Below are positions 44,502 to 54,090 of a DNA stretch of 64,000 nucleotides, in pieces; the stretch's first letter is position 1; every line of letters starts with the position of its first letter. The stretch spans positions 868,001 to 932,000 of the forward strand of contig OZ242340.1 in NCBI GenBank assembly GCA_965208525.1, written 5' to 3'. The stretch comes from VXYL01 sp965208525. GTDB taxonomy: Bacteria > Pseudomonadota > Gammaproteobacteria > Pseudomonadales > Azotimanducaceae. Position numbers and translations under genes: made by a program. The notes beneath the pieces were generated by a model. It saw only the letters and a program-made list of their open reading frames with translations, did no database searches and was not told the origin of the DNA.

Positions 44502-47500
44502 ATGCCTGAAAAAAAGCCCAAACTTTCGCTTTGCAAGCCGCCCCTGCGTTCGCTATGCTCCGTGCCTTCGAGTAATGCGTCTCGGGGAGTGCTGCACGTG
44601 CAATTCGCGCTTGGTTCCGTTCTGAAGCTGACGCGGTCGGCTTTTGGTGGGCTTGGTTCCTTCCGGACGCCCTCGATCCGAAGGGCGTTGCCAGTCTTGC
44701 TTGGGGGGCTCCTGTGTGCCGGCAGCTTGCCAGCGATGGCGCAAATCACCGACGGTGGCTTCGCACTCACCTCCACTCCCACTGGCGGACCCACGGCCAC
44801 GCCCAACACGGTGTACATCATCGGCGACACGATAACGATTGCGGTGAACTTCACCAACGACCTTGTGGCTCCTGGATCCCCGACGCTGAGGTTCGATATC
44901 GGTGATCAGACTCGGACGACAGCGCCCTGCGTTCGAGATCCACAGGAGGACAAGAGGCTCCTTTGCAGCTATGTGGTGCAGGAAGGAGACACCAGCGACG
45001 GAAGCACGAACGACGGTATTCGTGTCCCAAGCGGTGACCAACTGTTGGGTGGCACACCTCCGGATCGCGGGCTCGCGGCTGAGGATGTGCTAGATCCCAG
45101 TGACAGGGTGGTGGACGGCGTGCGCTTGCAGCTAAACGGCATCGCAGCAAGCGGGATGTTGGAGTCTGGGGGTACACCGGTTGGATTCAACGCGGGCCGT
45201 ACTATTGCGCTAATGCTGACGTTTGGAGATGGTGGCAGCGTAGCGGAGGAGGCAATGTCCAACTCCGGTGCGATGGCTGCGACACTGGTTCTTGAAAACG
45301 CGGAACGACCCGCCCGTTATGTCCGCACGAACGCGGGCATCGTTACGTTCCACTATACCGTAGTTGCGGGTGACAACGGGGCATTCGGACTTAAGCTGTC
45401 TGGAGTCGACGCCCTTGTGGACACAAACGGAAACCGGGGACTTGCGACCGGTTGGGAGAAAACTATTCCCCGCGAAGTGGCGGACATGGTGTCGAACCAG
45501 CGGCGGGTCGACACGCGGGGCCCTCGGGTGACTCAGATACTGTTCCGTGGAACCACTGCGGAAGGTACCACGCCCGACCGGACGACGGCATCATCTGTCC
45601 CAACAGCGCCGGTCAGGGATGGCTGGGTGTTCTTCGACGTGTTCTTCGATGAGCCAGTCGTAACCGGGGACACGACGCTGCGAGTGACGGTGGGTCAGTC
45701 GACGGTGTCGACGGCAACTTGCCTTGCGGTGGGTACCGCACCATACAGTGAATGGCTCCGCTGCAACTTGGAGGTCGATGCGGGGTGGCTGGATACGGAC
45801 GGGCTTTCCACGCCGGCGAACCCGCTCAACTACACCACGCTTGTGGATGACCTCAACAACCCGGCGACCCCGGCGTTCGCTTCCCAGCGATTTCCGGAAA
45901 TCGAAGTCGATGCGGTGCCACCGACGGTCAGTACCGCAACCGTCAGCGTTGCGAAAGCGGAGGTCGCTAGTAACGTAGTCGTCAAGGTCACATTCTCTGA
46001 GAATGTCAAGGCTGCGGATAGAACCTCGACGGCTACGATCACGATCGAAGGAGGCGCGGCTGACCGCACCGCCACGTTCTGGTCCGTATCAGGCAAGATC
46101 GTAGAGTTCCGGTATGCGTTGGTAGCTGACGACCTAGCTGCGCGGACGGCCGATAACGCGTCTAGCACGGTGAAAGTAAGCGCTTTGGCCGCAACCAATA
46201 TAACTGATCTTGCGGACAACCCCGCAGGTAATGACGTTACCGATACAGCTGCCTTCAAGACGGGCACGACGTTCAATCGGAAGAACATACCCACTGGTAG
46301 CCGTGCTGCAACGGTGTATGCCGATATGACTATTCCTAAACTGGAAAGCATCTCCCTTGGAGGGGATGTGAGGTCAGTTTACGGCAATGCGCACGAAGTT
46401 ACCTTTGAGATCCTTTTCAGCGAAAGTGTGACCGTTGGGGGTGCTGCTCAGCTGGCATACAAGATTGGGACGACGGAATTCACTTCGCCTATTAGCGGTA
46501 CCAATAGACGGTTCACGGTCACGCATGACGTCGATGGGGGGACCCCGCCCCATGCTGCGGGATCGATTACCGTTTACGGAATCGTGCTCCCTAGTGACGA
46601 AAATTCGATACTGGATGCAAGTAACATAGATATCCTCAACAGAGACATCACGGGACCGGCTTGTACAACGGGGCAGGACTTGGACGGTGAAGCGACTGCG
46701 GACCCCCAGACGGACGATACTCCGAACGATGATACTAGGTGCATGGGCAGGGGTTGGATAAACGACACAGATCCGGCTAGCGCCGATGATACCATTTCCG
46801 GCAGAACGGAGACGACTAAGATCACCAAGTCACTTGCTGGGACCGCCAAGGTGGACACGGCGCCACCGGAGGTAGAATCTGTTACCTTGCTGACCAACCC
46901 TGCTCCCGGTGCAGTCGGCAACGACCGCCAAAAATACTATGGCGGCGGAGAGACGATACGCATCCAAGTCACCATGGACGATGATGTCGTCATTGAGGGT
47001 GACGAACCGACGCTTACGGTTGCTATTACCGATTCGATAAACGGCGAGGCAACCTTTGGGCAGTTGCGGGGTAAGAAGAACCTCGTTTTCGAGTACAAGG
47101 TGGCTAAGGACGGCTGCACATCGGCGACCGTGCCCGCTAGCGCCACCGAGACGTGCCACATTGCGCTTAACGGGATCTCGGTGTCGGGGTTTGGAAGTAA
47201 CCACGCCAACATCAAAGATGCAGGAGGCAACGCGTGCGGCAGCGCTACCTGTGGATATACGTGGCCAAGTGCCCCGAGTGGAAATCACGGTGTCGACGGT
47301 AGGCTTAGCGGAGATCAAAAGCTCACGCCGCTCGAGGATCCCACGATACCGGCAGGTGAATCCGTCAATCCCGTCGGTACGCCCGTCGTCCGTTCGTCAA
47401 CCCCGTCCGGTGGTTACTACAAGACGGGTGACACGATCACGATCGAAGTGCCGCTGAATCCCACGGTGACGTTCACGAGCGCGCCGCAGCTCCTGCTGAA

Positions 47501-50500
47501 CTTCGACGAGGGCGGGAGCCAGCGGCTTACGGCGAACGAGAGGATTTCCTCCTCCGGCACTCCGACGACGAGGCTGACGTTCAGCTACACGGTGCGGAGC
47601 GGCGACCAAGACGTGGACGGCTTCACCGGGACACTCAGCGGCGGTGGCACGCTCACCGTCGAGGACGGCCGCCGAGTGACCCTCGGCTCCATCAGCGTCA
47701 GCGGGATCAGGGTGGACGCGCTCGCGCCCGAGCTCGAATCGCTTGTGATCACGTCGAGCGCGGGGCCGGACGGCACCTACGTGGCGGGCGACGGCATTGA
47801 GGTCACTGCAACGTTCTCCGAGGACGTGGAGCGTCAGGGCACCGCAGATCCGTCGGTGCCGATTCTCGTGGGCGACTCGACGAAGACGGCCACGCTGCAG
47901 TCGCCCTCGTCCACCGCCGGAGGGGACACCTGGGTGTTCCGCTACACCGTGGCGGTCGGGGACAACGACGCCGACGGCGTGTCGATTGCTGCGAACGCAC
48001 TCGATGGCGAACTGGAAGACGCCGCCGGGAACGAGGCAACCATCACCCACGCAGCGGTGGCGCCCAGCACGTCGCACAGGGTGGACACGCAAGGGCCCAG
48101 CATTGTCGGCCTCCCCGTCATCACTGGCCATGACAACAACCTGTTCGTGGAGGGCAGCACCATCACCGCGACGGTGACCTTCGACGAGGAGGTGGACGTC
48201 ACCACGACCGGCTCCGGGGCGGTGAAGGTGCGGTTCAACATCGGCACGGGCACCGGATCGGAGCGTGAGGCGAGCTACGTTTCCGGCGATGGCAGCGAGA
48301 CGCTCACGTTCAGCTATGAGGTGGTGGCGGGGGACAGCGGGCCGCTGTCCGTTCCGGCCAACGCCATTGTTGGGGACGTGACGGACGACGCCGGCAACGC
48401 GGCTGCAAACACCGTGGCCATCCCCGTGACGCCTTTCATCGTGGATGCTTCTGCACCGATGCTGGTGGGAGCGCCTTCCATCACGTCCTCGCCGGCGAGC
48501 GGCGACACCTACGTGGCGGGCGAGATGATCACCGTCGAGGTGGGCTTCGACGAGCCTGTGGTGGTGACCGGGACGCCGAGGATCTATCTGACGGTGGGCC
48601 CGAAGCGCCGGTTTGCCGCCTACACCGGTGCCAGCACTTCCGGCGCAGACCTGCGGTTCAGCTACACGGTTCGGGCGGGCGACATGGACGACGACGGCGT
48701 CTCCATTGCCGCGAACGAGCTGAAGCTGACGAGCGGCGCGACCATCCAGGACCGGAACGGGCTCTCGGTGGCGTCGAGCGAAGGCACGGTGATGCATCCG
48801 GCGGTTGCCAACCAGAGCGGCCACAAGGTGGACGCGGTGGCGCCGATGGTCGAGAGCCTGGCCATCACCAGCAGCCCGGCTTCCGGGGACGCCTACCTGA
48901 TCGACGAGACGATCGAGGTGACGGTCACGTTCAACGAAGACGTGACGACCGAAGGATCGCCGATGCTCGGGATCATGATCGGCACGGGTACCCGTGACGC
49001 CTCCTGCGCCCAGAGCGGCGGGCGGACGGAGCTGATGTGCAGCTACACCGTCGCCGCCAACGACTTCGACGCAGACGGCGTGAGCGTGAACGCGGATTCG
49101 CTCTCCGGCACCATCACCGACGTTCCGGGCAACCCGGCGACGCTGACGCACGACGCGCTGGCGGACGATCCGGACCACAAGGTGTACGCGGCGGCGCCGG
49201 AGGCGGTGCGCACCATCGCCACCCTGAGCATGGCGGCAGGGGGTGCGACCAACTCGCTGGACCTCGGTGGCATCTTCACCGGGTTCCAGTTGACCTACTC
49301 GGCTTCCTCCTCGGACACGAACGTGGCGGTGGCGACGGTTGCCGGCTCTGAGCTCACGGTGGCCTCCGGCATGGAGGGCACCGCGACGGTGACGGTGACG
49401 GCCACGAACCTCGCGGGTTCGGCGAGCACGACGTTCGGCGTGATCGTTGCCACCGATCCGGTGGAGAAGGCAGTGCTGAACGACGCGCTGGCGGCCATCG
49501 GCCGGAGCATGCTGTCGAGCACGGCCAACGTGATCAGCTCGCGCTTCGAGCTCGCGGCCACGAGTTCGCAGATGGCGCTCGGCGGCAGCCGCTTCGGCGG
49601 CACGCTCTCGCCCGAGATGCAGCGCTTCCTGGCCGGCAACGATCCGTTCGCCATGCAGGAGCGCATGAGCGAGCGGGCGCTGTTCAGCGGCTCCGGCGCG
49701 CAGCAGGCATACGGCGGGGGCTATGGCCTCACGGCCGACCGGCTGTTCACCGGCACCGCGTTCAGCATGCCGCTGAACGCGGTGGGCACGGGCGACGCAC
49801 AGTTCGCCATCTGGGGCGCGGGTGACCTGCAGAGTTTCGAGGGCGAGCCGGACGACGGCATGTACGACGGCTCCTCGTCCTCGGGCTACATCGGCGTGGA
49901 CGCCCGCGGCGACGGCTGGCTGGCCGGGGTCTCGGTCTCGCGCAGCGGCGCCGAGGCGGACTACGACTTCGACAACCAGGGACGCACCGGCGTCATGGGC
50001 GGCGGCACCCTGGAGACGGCGGTGACGGCCTTCCACCCGTACGCCCGCCTGGAAGTGGGGCCGGACTCGGAAATCTGGGTAATCGGCGGCTTCGGCGGCG
50101 GCGAGGCAGACCTCTCGCGGACGCACGTGAGGGGCACGCAGTCGAGCGACCTGTCGATGGCGATGGCCGTCGGCGGCCTGCGCCGCGCACTGGCGATGGA
50201 GTTCGGCGGCGCCGACCTCTCGCTGCGCGGCGACGCCGGCTTCCTGAGCCTCGAGACCGACAGCGGCATGATGGCGATCGACGGCCTCTCGGCCAGCGTC
50301 TCCCGCCTGCGGCTGGGTCTCGAAGCCGCCTGGGAAGGCGAAAGCGCCACCCCGTTCGTGGAGGTGAGCGGCCGCTTCGACGGCGGCGACGGCCAAACCG
50401 GCGGCGGCCTTGAGCTCGCCGGCGGCTTGCGCATCCTGAGCGCGGAATCCGGCTTCGGCCTCGAAGCCAAGGGCCGCGTCCTCGCGATGCACACCGGCGA

Positions 50501-50933
50501 GGGCTACAGCGAAAGCGGCATCAGCGTCACAGCCAGCTTCGAACCCGGCGCCGCGGGTCGCGGAATCACCTTCCGCCTCTCCCCCCGCTGGGGCGGCTCC
50601 GCAGACTCCACCGACCTCTTCTGGGATGAAGTGGGCAACGTGAGGGATGCCTCCCAATACGCCTACGGCCTAGACCGAGCCCAAACCTGGGGCGTCGATG
50701 CCGCGTTGGGCTACGGCTTCGGCCTGCGCTCGATGCCAGGCATCGTCACCCCCTTCGGCCAAATGGACGTAACCGGCGCCCAAGACCAACGCATCCGCGT
50801 AGGCGTCCGCTACGGCCTGATGCAGGGCCTGCTTGGAGGGACGCAGGTTGAGCTCTCGGCGGAGAGGGTGGACGGCGAGATGTACCGAGTCGGGGAGACC
50901 CGCGTGCTGATGAGCGGACGGGCCCGGTTCTGA
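44502..50933 (+). CDS. Giant autotransporter with Ig-like repeats
   Basis: About 2143 residues. A long basic leader precedes a signal peptide (RRALPVLLGGLLCAGSLPAMA, cleavage near residue 81), so it is an extended signal or the true start is later. The passenger has about ten beta-sandwich repeats of about 110 residues, marked by YxxGDTIxIxVxF and (E/D)xVxxxG, then DxDGVSI and DxxGNxAT. The last five units (47330-49200) are most alike. The C-terminal part (about 1690 on) is a 12-strand-type autotransporter barrel ending SGRARF, with terminal Phe. Surface adhesin of type V secretion. GC is lower in the first half of the passenger. Confidence 0.85.
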   Translation: MPEKKPKLSLCKPPLRSLCSVPSSNASRGVLHVQFALGSVLKLTRSAFGGLGSFRTPSIRRALPVLLGGLLCAGSLPAMAQITDGGFALTSTPTGGPTATPNTVYIIGDTITIAVNFTNDLVAPGSPTLRFDIGDQTRTTAPCVRDPQEDKRLLCSYVVQEGDTSDGSTNDGIRVPSGDQLLGGTPPDRGLAAEDVLDPSDRVVDGVRLQLNGIAASGMLESGGTPVGFNAGRTIALMLTFGDGGSVAEEAMSNSGAMAATLVLENAERPARYVRTNAGIVTFHYTVVAGDNGAFGLKLSGVDALVDTNGNRGLATGWEKTIPREVADMVSNQRRVDTRGPRVTQILFRGTTAEGTTPDRTTASSVPTAPVRDGWVFFDVFFDEPVVTGDTTLRVTVGQSTVSTATCLAVGTAPYSEWLRCNLEVDAGWLDTDGLSTPANPLNYTTLVDDLNNPATPAFASQRFPEIEVDAVPPTVSTATVSVAKAEVASNVVVKVTFSENVKAADRTSTATITIEGGAADRTATFWSVSGKIVEFRYALVADDLAARTADNASSTVKVSALAATNITDLADNPAGNDVTDTAAFKTGTTFNRKNIPTGSRAATVYADMTIPKLESISLGGDVRSVYGNAHEVTFEILFSESVTVGGAAQLAYKIGTTEFTSPISGTNRRFTVTHDVDGGTPPHAAGSITVYGIVLPSDENSILDASNIDILNRDITGPACTTGQDLDGEATADPQTDDTPNDDTRCMGRGWINDTDPASADDTISGRTETTKITKSLAGTAKVDTAPPEVESVTLLTNPAPGAVGNDRQKYYGGGETIRIQVTMDDDVVIEGDEPTLTVAITDSINGEATFGQLRGKKNLVFEYKVAKDGCTSATVPASATETCHIALNGISVSGFGSNHANIKDAGGNACGSATCGYTWPSAPSGNHGVDGRLSGDQKLTPLEDPTIPAGESVNPVGTPVVRSSTPSGGYYKTGDTITIEVPLNPTVTFTSAPQLLLNFDEGGSQRLTANERISSSGTPTTRLTFSYTVRSGDQDVDGFTGTLSGGGTLTVEDGRRVTLGSISVSGIRVDALAPELESLVITSSAGPDGTYVAGDGIEVTATFSEDVERQGTADPSVPILVGDSTKTATLQSPSSTAGGDTWVFRYTVAVGDNDADGVSIAANALDGELEDAAGNEATITHAAVAPSTSHRVDTQGPSIVGLPVITGHDNNLFVEGSTITATVTFDEEVDVTTTGSGAVKVRFNIGTGTGSEREASYVSGDGSETLTFSYEVVAGDSGPLSVPANAIVGDVTDDAGNAAANTVAIPVTPFIVDASAPMLVGAPSITSSPASGDTYVAGEMITVEVGFDEPVVVTGTPRIYLTVGPKRRFAAYTGASTSGADLRFSYTVRAGDMDDDGVSIAANELKLTSGATIQDRNGLSVASSEGTVMHPAVANQSGHKVDAVAPMVESLAITSSPASGDAYLIDETIEVTVTFNEDVTTEGSPMLGIMIGTGTRDASCAQSGGRTELMCSYTVAANDFDADGVSVNADSLSGTITDVPGNPATLTHDALADDPDHKVYAAAPEAVRTIATLSMAAGGATNSLDLGGIFTGFQLTYSASSSDTNVAVATVAGSELTVASGMEGTATVTVTATNLAGSASTTFGVIVATDPVEKAVLNDALAAIGRSMLSSTANVISSRFELAATSSQMALGGSRFGGTLSPEMQRFLAGNDPFAMQERMSERALFSGSGAQQAYGGGYGLTADRLFTGTAFSMPLNAVGTGDAQFAIWGAGDLQSFEGEPDDGMYDGSSSSGYIGVDARGDGWLAGVSVSRSGAEADYDFDNQGRTGVMGGGTLETAVTAFHPYARLEVGPDSEIWVIGGFGGGEADLSRTHVRGTQSSDLSMAMAVGGLRRALAMEFGGADLSLRGDAGFLSLETDSGMMAIDGLSASVSRLRLGLEAAWEGESATPFVEVSGRFDGGDGQTGGGLELAGGLRILSAESGFGLEAKGRVLAMHTGEGYSESGISVTASFEPGAAGRGITFRLSPRWGGSADSTDLFWDEVGNVRDASQYAYGLDRAQTWGVDAALGYGFGLRSMPGIVTPFGQMDVTGAQDQRIRVGVRYGLMQGLLGGTQVELSAERVDGEMYRVGETRVLMSGRARF

Positions 50934-51039
50934 TTTGAACCGGAGCTAGCTCCCACAGCGGTCCGCGAGGTGGTCCTACCCCACCTCACGGACTTTCTCC
51001 GTTACGATCTGCTGCTCGTGCCGCATTGCGGCGCGGTGG
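50744..51039 (+). repeat. Autotransporter 3'-end duplication, copy 1 (native)
   Basis: Last 190 bases of the autotransporter gene plus about 105 bases downstream. Compared with 51889-52185 it is collinear through CGTCACCC, the FGQMDVTGAQDQRIR codons, the stop and the flank GGACTTTCTCCGTTACGATC to GGCGCGGTGG. Serves as the template-like copy; only this one is part of an intact gene. Confidence 0.85.
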
Positions 51040-51135
51040 GAGGACAGGATGCCCTCCCACCGAAGGCCCGTCCTACGCTGATCGATAAGGGGCCACGAGG
51101 GTCTGCTTGGTGGGAGGGTGTCTCGCCCTCCCACG
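51035..51135. repeat. Two REP-like palindromes
   Basis: Two hairpins, GGTGGGAGG/CCCTCCCACC (51035-51061) and GGTGGGAGGG/CCCTCCCACG (51109-51135), separated by about 47 bases. The first with its flank GAAGGCCCG matches the element at 4909-4945. No gene in 50934-51251. Confidence 0.55.
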
Positions 51136-51251
51136 CGGCGCAAGGCGCGCTGCTGCTATAGGAGCCGGCGGTTGGGTTTGGCCAGGATGCTGGCCTGGGC
51201 TACGTTTTTTTCGGGCATGAGTGACGCATCGTTGAAGGTTGGTGGCGCGGC

Positions 51252-51839
51252 ATGGATGTTTTGATTAGTGGGGCCATTGCCGCGTTCGTCGCTTGGGTTG
51301 TCGCCCTAAGGCGCATCGCGACCCACCACATCACGGCAGAACGCAGAAAATGGCGAGAAGAAGTGCGGCGCTTGGCCCTGGAGGTCCATGACGCTATCAG
51401 GGATGGTGATAAATTCGCCATGGCGAGGCTGAGGAGCGAGTTTCGCGCTCGATTGAACCCAGACGATGAACTTGACAACAATCTCTTGAAACACATGACT
51501 GTTGGGACGCGCTACGACTGGGAGGCCCGGGCCGACAAGTTCGCCTACCTGATTAGTCGCATGCTAAAGCATGATTGGGAACGGGCGAAAAGGGAGGCGA
51601 GCTTCCTTCCGTTCTGGCGAAGGAAATGGGAGCGAGAGCAAGGACGTGATCATCTCGGAGAACCCCTTCCAGTGATAGCAGTCATTTGGGCAGGTCTAAT
51701 GATACCCACTACCATCATAGCGCTTCTGTATCTTCACGTTGCCGTCGCGGTCCCTCCGAGCTTGGATATCTGTTGCTCGTTGGACTGCTTCACTGTAGTT
51801 TCCGCGGATAGCTTCCTCATCGTCGAACCGTTTTCCTGA
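51252..51839 (+). CDS. Hypothetical two-TM protein
   Basis: 195 residues: N-terminal membrane helix (LISGAIAAFVAWVVALRRI), a charged helical middle (to about 140, with MLKHDWERAKREAS), and a second membrane helix (PVIAVIWAGLMIPTTIIALL). Codon use is AT-richer than the autotransporter. It lies between copies 1 and 2 of the duplicated autotransporter 3' end, so it came in as cargo. A fragment of a relative sits at 20595. No family recognised. Confidence 0.7.
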   Translation: MDVLISGAIAAFVAWVVALRRIATHHITAERRKWREEVRRLALEVHDAIRDGDKFAMARLRSEFRARLNPDDELDNNLLKHMTVGTRYDWEARADKFAYLISRMLKHDWERAKREASFLPFWRRKWEREQGRDHLGEPLPVIAVIWAGLMIPTTIIALLYLHVAVAVPPSLDICCSLDCFTVVSADSFLIVEPFS

Positions 51840-51888
51840 TCGGCCGTATTCGCGGGAATGCCCGCGAGGCATTTGTCGGCATATTCCT

Positions 51889-52185
51889 CGTCACCCGCTT
51901 CGGCCCAATGGACGTAACAGGCGCCCAAGACCAACGCATCCGCGGAGGCGGCCGCCACGGCCTAATGCAGGGCCTCCTTTGGAGGGACTCAGGTAGAGCT
52001 CTCGACCGAAGGGTTGATGGCGAGATGTACCCCGTCGGGGAAACCCGAGTACTGATGAGCGGAAGGCCCGGTTCTGACCTGAACAGGAGCTAATTCCCAC
52101 AAGCGGACCGCGAGGTGGTCCTGCCCCACGTCGCGGACTTTCTCCGTTACGATCTTGTTGCTCGTGCCGCATTGCGGCGCGGTGG
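51889..52185 (+). repeat. Autotransporter 3'-end duplication, copy 2
   Basis: 297 bases collinear with 50744-51039, with scattered substitutions. Translation still reads MDVTGAQDQRIRGGGRHGLM and GETRVLMSGRPGS, but a frameshift and changes show that it is not functional. It ends at GGCGCGGTGG just before the AAA ATPase module. Confidence 0.85.
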
Positions 52186-52225
52186 TTGATTTTCGACGCA
52201 GGGAAAGCAGGTTGAGGCTGCGGTG

Positions 52226-53506
52226 ATGGCTCAGCGGGAACTCCTGAAGCTCGTCGGGGTGGATGTCGAAGGGTTGTTCGGCATCTACAACCACCAGATT
52301 GACTTCAGCGTCGACGATCGCGTGACGATCCTGCACGGGCCGAACTGGGTCGGGAAGACGACCGTCCTGAAGATGATCGATGCCTTGATGGGCAATCGGC
52401 TGGAGTACTTCGAGGCGGAGCCGTTTTCTCGGTTTCGGTTGCGGTTTGGGGACGAAAGGTCGCTGGAGGTAAAGCCGAGTCGGGTCTCCGACTCGCTGGA
52501 CGTCAGCCTCGCGCGTCGCGGGAAAACTGGGGAGTCAGCGACGGTCGGTCTTTCCACTACACCGCGCGCAAAGCATCTGTCCTTCGGGTACAGGTGGGCT
52601 TATGAGTCTGACCCTCGGGTGGGCTCCCAAGCCATCCAACCTTCGCCGGTGCGGGAATGCCCGGCTTGGCTTGCCGAGTTCCTCGCGCAAGGCAGCGTTC
52701 ACCTGATTGACACGCATCGACTGGAACGGCGTGAACGGCCGGATGCCTATTTCCCCCCGCCACCGTTTGGCCTCCTTGGTGAGCCTGGTAAGGCTAGCGA
52801 GCCTAGGGTTCTCGAATGCGCCAAGGACCTGCGGGCGCGGCTCAACGGTGCGATGGCGGAATACGGTCGGGAGTCGCAGACGCTTGATCAGGCGTTCCCG
52901 GTCCAGTTGCTTTCGGCGGCGAATGAGCCGGTACTGACAAACCAGGAACTGGAGCACCGTCTCGCCGAGGTCGACGAGGTGACGGAGGAGCTGATTTCGC
53001 TCGGAATCCTCAACGGGCCGGTCGGTCATGAACTCGCAAAGAAGGGGATCGTGGACTACGAGGGCGAAGCGGTAGCTCAGGTGATGACGCTGTACGTCAA
53101 GAATGCCGAGCAGAAGCTTGCCGTGCTAAGGGACCTGGCCAATCGGGTCAGGACACTGCTCGGCGGTGTGAACTCGAAGTTCAAGCACAAGCGATTGCGG
53201 CTGGATCGCGAAAAAGGGCTGGTTGCGGAAGGCGACGCCGGACCGCTCGCGCTCGACTCGCTGTCTTCCGGTGAACAGCACGAGATTGTGCTGCACTACA
53301 ACCTGCTGTTCATGGTACAGCCGAACACCGTCGTGCTCATTGACGAACCGGAGATATCGCTCCACGTGGCGTGGCAGAAGGCATTCCTTGGGGACCTGCT
53401 CGCGATGGCGAAACTGTCCGGCTTTGACGCCTTGATCGCTACGCACTCGCCATACATTGCGGGCGAGCGAACCGATCTGATGGTCGCATTGGGAGATGCA
53501 ACCTGA
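52226..53506 (+). CDS. AAA15/AbiEii-type ATPase (AriA-like)
   Basis: 426 residues. SMC/ABC-like ATPase: Walker A GPNWVGKTT (about 38), signature SSGEQHEI (about 347), Walker B VVLIDEPEISLH (about 369), then ATHSPYI switch (about 408). The order is that of OLD/AAA15 ATPases. It is followed after 44 bases by a DUF4435/TOPRIM-like gene, the pairing seen in the PARIS anti-phage system (AriA ATPase, AriB nuclease). ATG 52226 is taken; a GTG one codon earlier is in frame. W replaces a small residue in Walker A, though GxxxxGKT is kept. Confidence 0.8.
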   Translation: MAQRELLKLVGVDVEGLFGIYNHQIDFSVDDRVTILHGPNWVGKTTVLKMIDALMGNRLEYFEAEPFSRFRLRFGDERSLEVKPSRVSDSLDVSLARRGKTGESATVGLSTTPRAKHLSFGYRWAYESDPRVGSQAIQPSPVRECPAWLAEFLAQGSVHLIDTHRLERRERPDAYFPPPPFGLLGEPGKASEPRVLECAKDLRARLNGAMAEYGRESQTLDQAFPVQLLSAANEPVLTNQELEHRLAEVDEVTEELISLGILNGPVGHELAKKGIVDYEGEAVAQVMTLYVKNAEQKLAVLRDLANRVRTLLGGVNSKFKHKRLRLDREKGLVAEGDAGPLALDSLSSGEQHEIVLHYNLLFMVQPNTVVLIDEPEISLHVAWQKAFLGDLLAMAKLSGFDALIATHSPYIAGERTDLMVALGDAT

Positions 53507-53550
53507 CAGACCGGGCGTCCGCCCGAAAACAACAATGAGCGCCAAGCCCG

Positions 53551-53930
53551 ATGCAAGGACACCAGAATCCCGGCACATTGGTTGCCGAAGTCAAGATGAT
53601 GCGGACGCAAGGCGACTGCGCCGTGCTGGTGATCGAAGGCCCGGACGACTTGGCCTTTTGGCGCGCTCACAAGGTAAACGAGTGCGAGGCGGTGATGGCC
53701 GAGGGCAAGCCGAACGCCATCGGGTGCATGGTGAGGTTGGAAGCGGAGGCGGTCCATGGCGTCTTGGTCGTGGTGGATGCCGACTACGACGTATTGATGG
53801 GCCCAACCGCCCGCGCCTTTTCACACAGTCTGTGTGGGTTTTCGCGCGCCGCACCGTGCAAGCAAGCTCGCGCTCGGCCCTCAATGAACCTGGCTGCGAG
53901 CAGCTGCCCGACGCTCGCCGCCTATCTCAA
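53551..53930 (+). pseudogene. DUF4435/TOPRIM nuclease, truncated (AriB-like)
   Basis: The first about 85 codons look like DUF4435: VLVIEGPDDLAFWRA (Glu of the TOPRIM EGxxD motif), a GKPNA turn, then VLVVVDADYDVLMG (DxD motif). After about 53805 the family pattern is lost, and the frame runs into an IS21-type end at 53931. A complete DUF4435 protein is roughly 250-300 residues, so two thirds are missing. The module is probably inactive. Confidence 0.7.
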
Positions 53931-53982
53931 TGTGGGAAATTTTCGATCGCCACAAATGGGGAGTTTTCGGTCGCCATTGACA
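53931..53982 (-). mobile_element. Solo IS21-family terminus
   Basis: Reading from the minus strand, the tip TGTCA is followed by GGCGACCGAAAACTCCCC and then GGCGATCGAAAATTTCCC. These are two spaced copies of one motif, as in the multiple internal repeats at IS21-family ends. No istA/istB transposase remains in the window, so only an end is left. The tip at 53982 abuts copy 3 of the autotransporter duplication. Confidence 0.65.
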
Positions 53983-53983
53983 C

Positions 53984-54090
53984 CTAGTCGGGGAAACTCG
54001 CGTGCTGATGGGCTGCAGGGCCCGGTTCTAGCCGGGCAACCGCGCGATCCGCGGGGTGGTTGGCCTGCGCCACCTCGTCGCGGACCCCTC
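53984..54090 (+). repeat. Autotransporter 3'-end duplication, copy 3 (degenerate)
   Basis: AGTCGGGGAAACTCGCGTGC and the following TGATGGGCTGCAGGGCCCGG then TTCTAG match the last 45 bases of the autotransporter gene with few changes. The next 60 bases match its downstream flank loosely (GATCCGCGGGGTGGT, CACCTCGTCGCGGAC). Confidence 0.65.

Noticed and set aside
47397..50657. Long minus-strand open frame (1086 codons) opposite the autotransporter
   Set aside because: His/Arg/Ala-rich shadow of the plus-strand gene; no domain visible.
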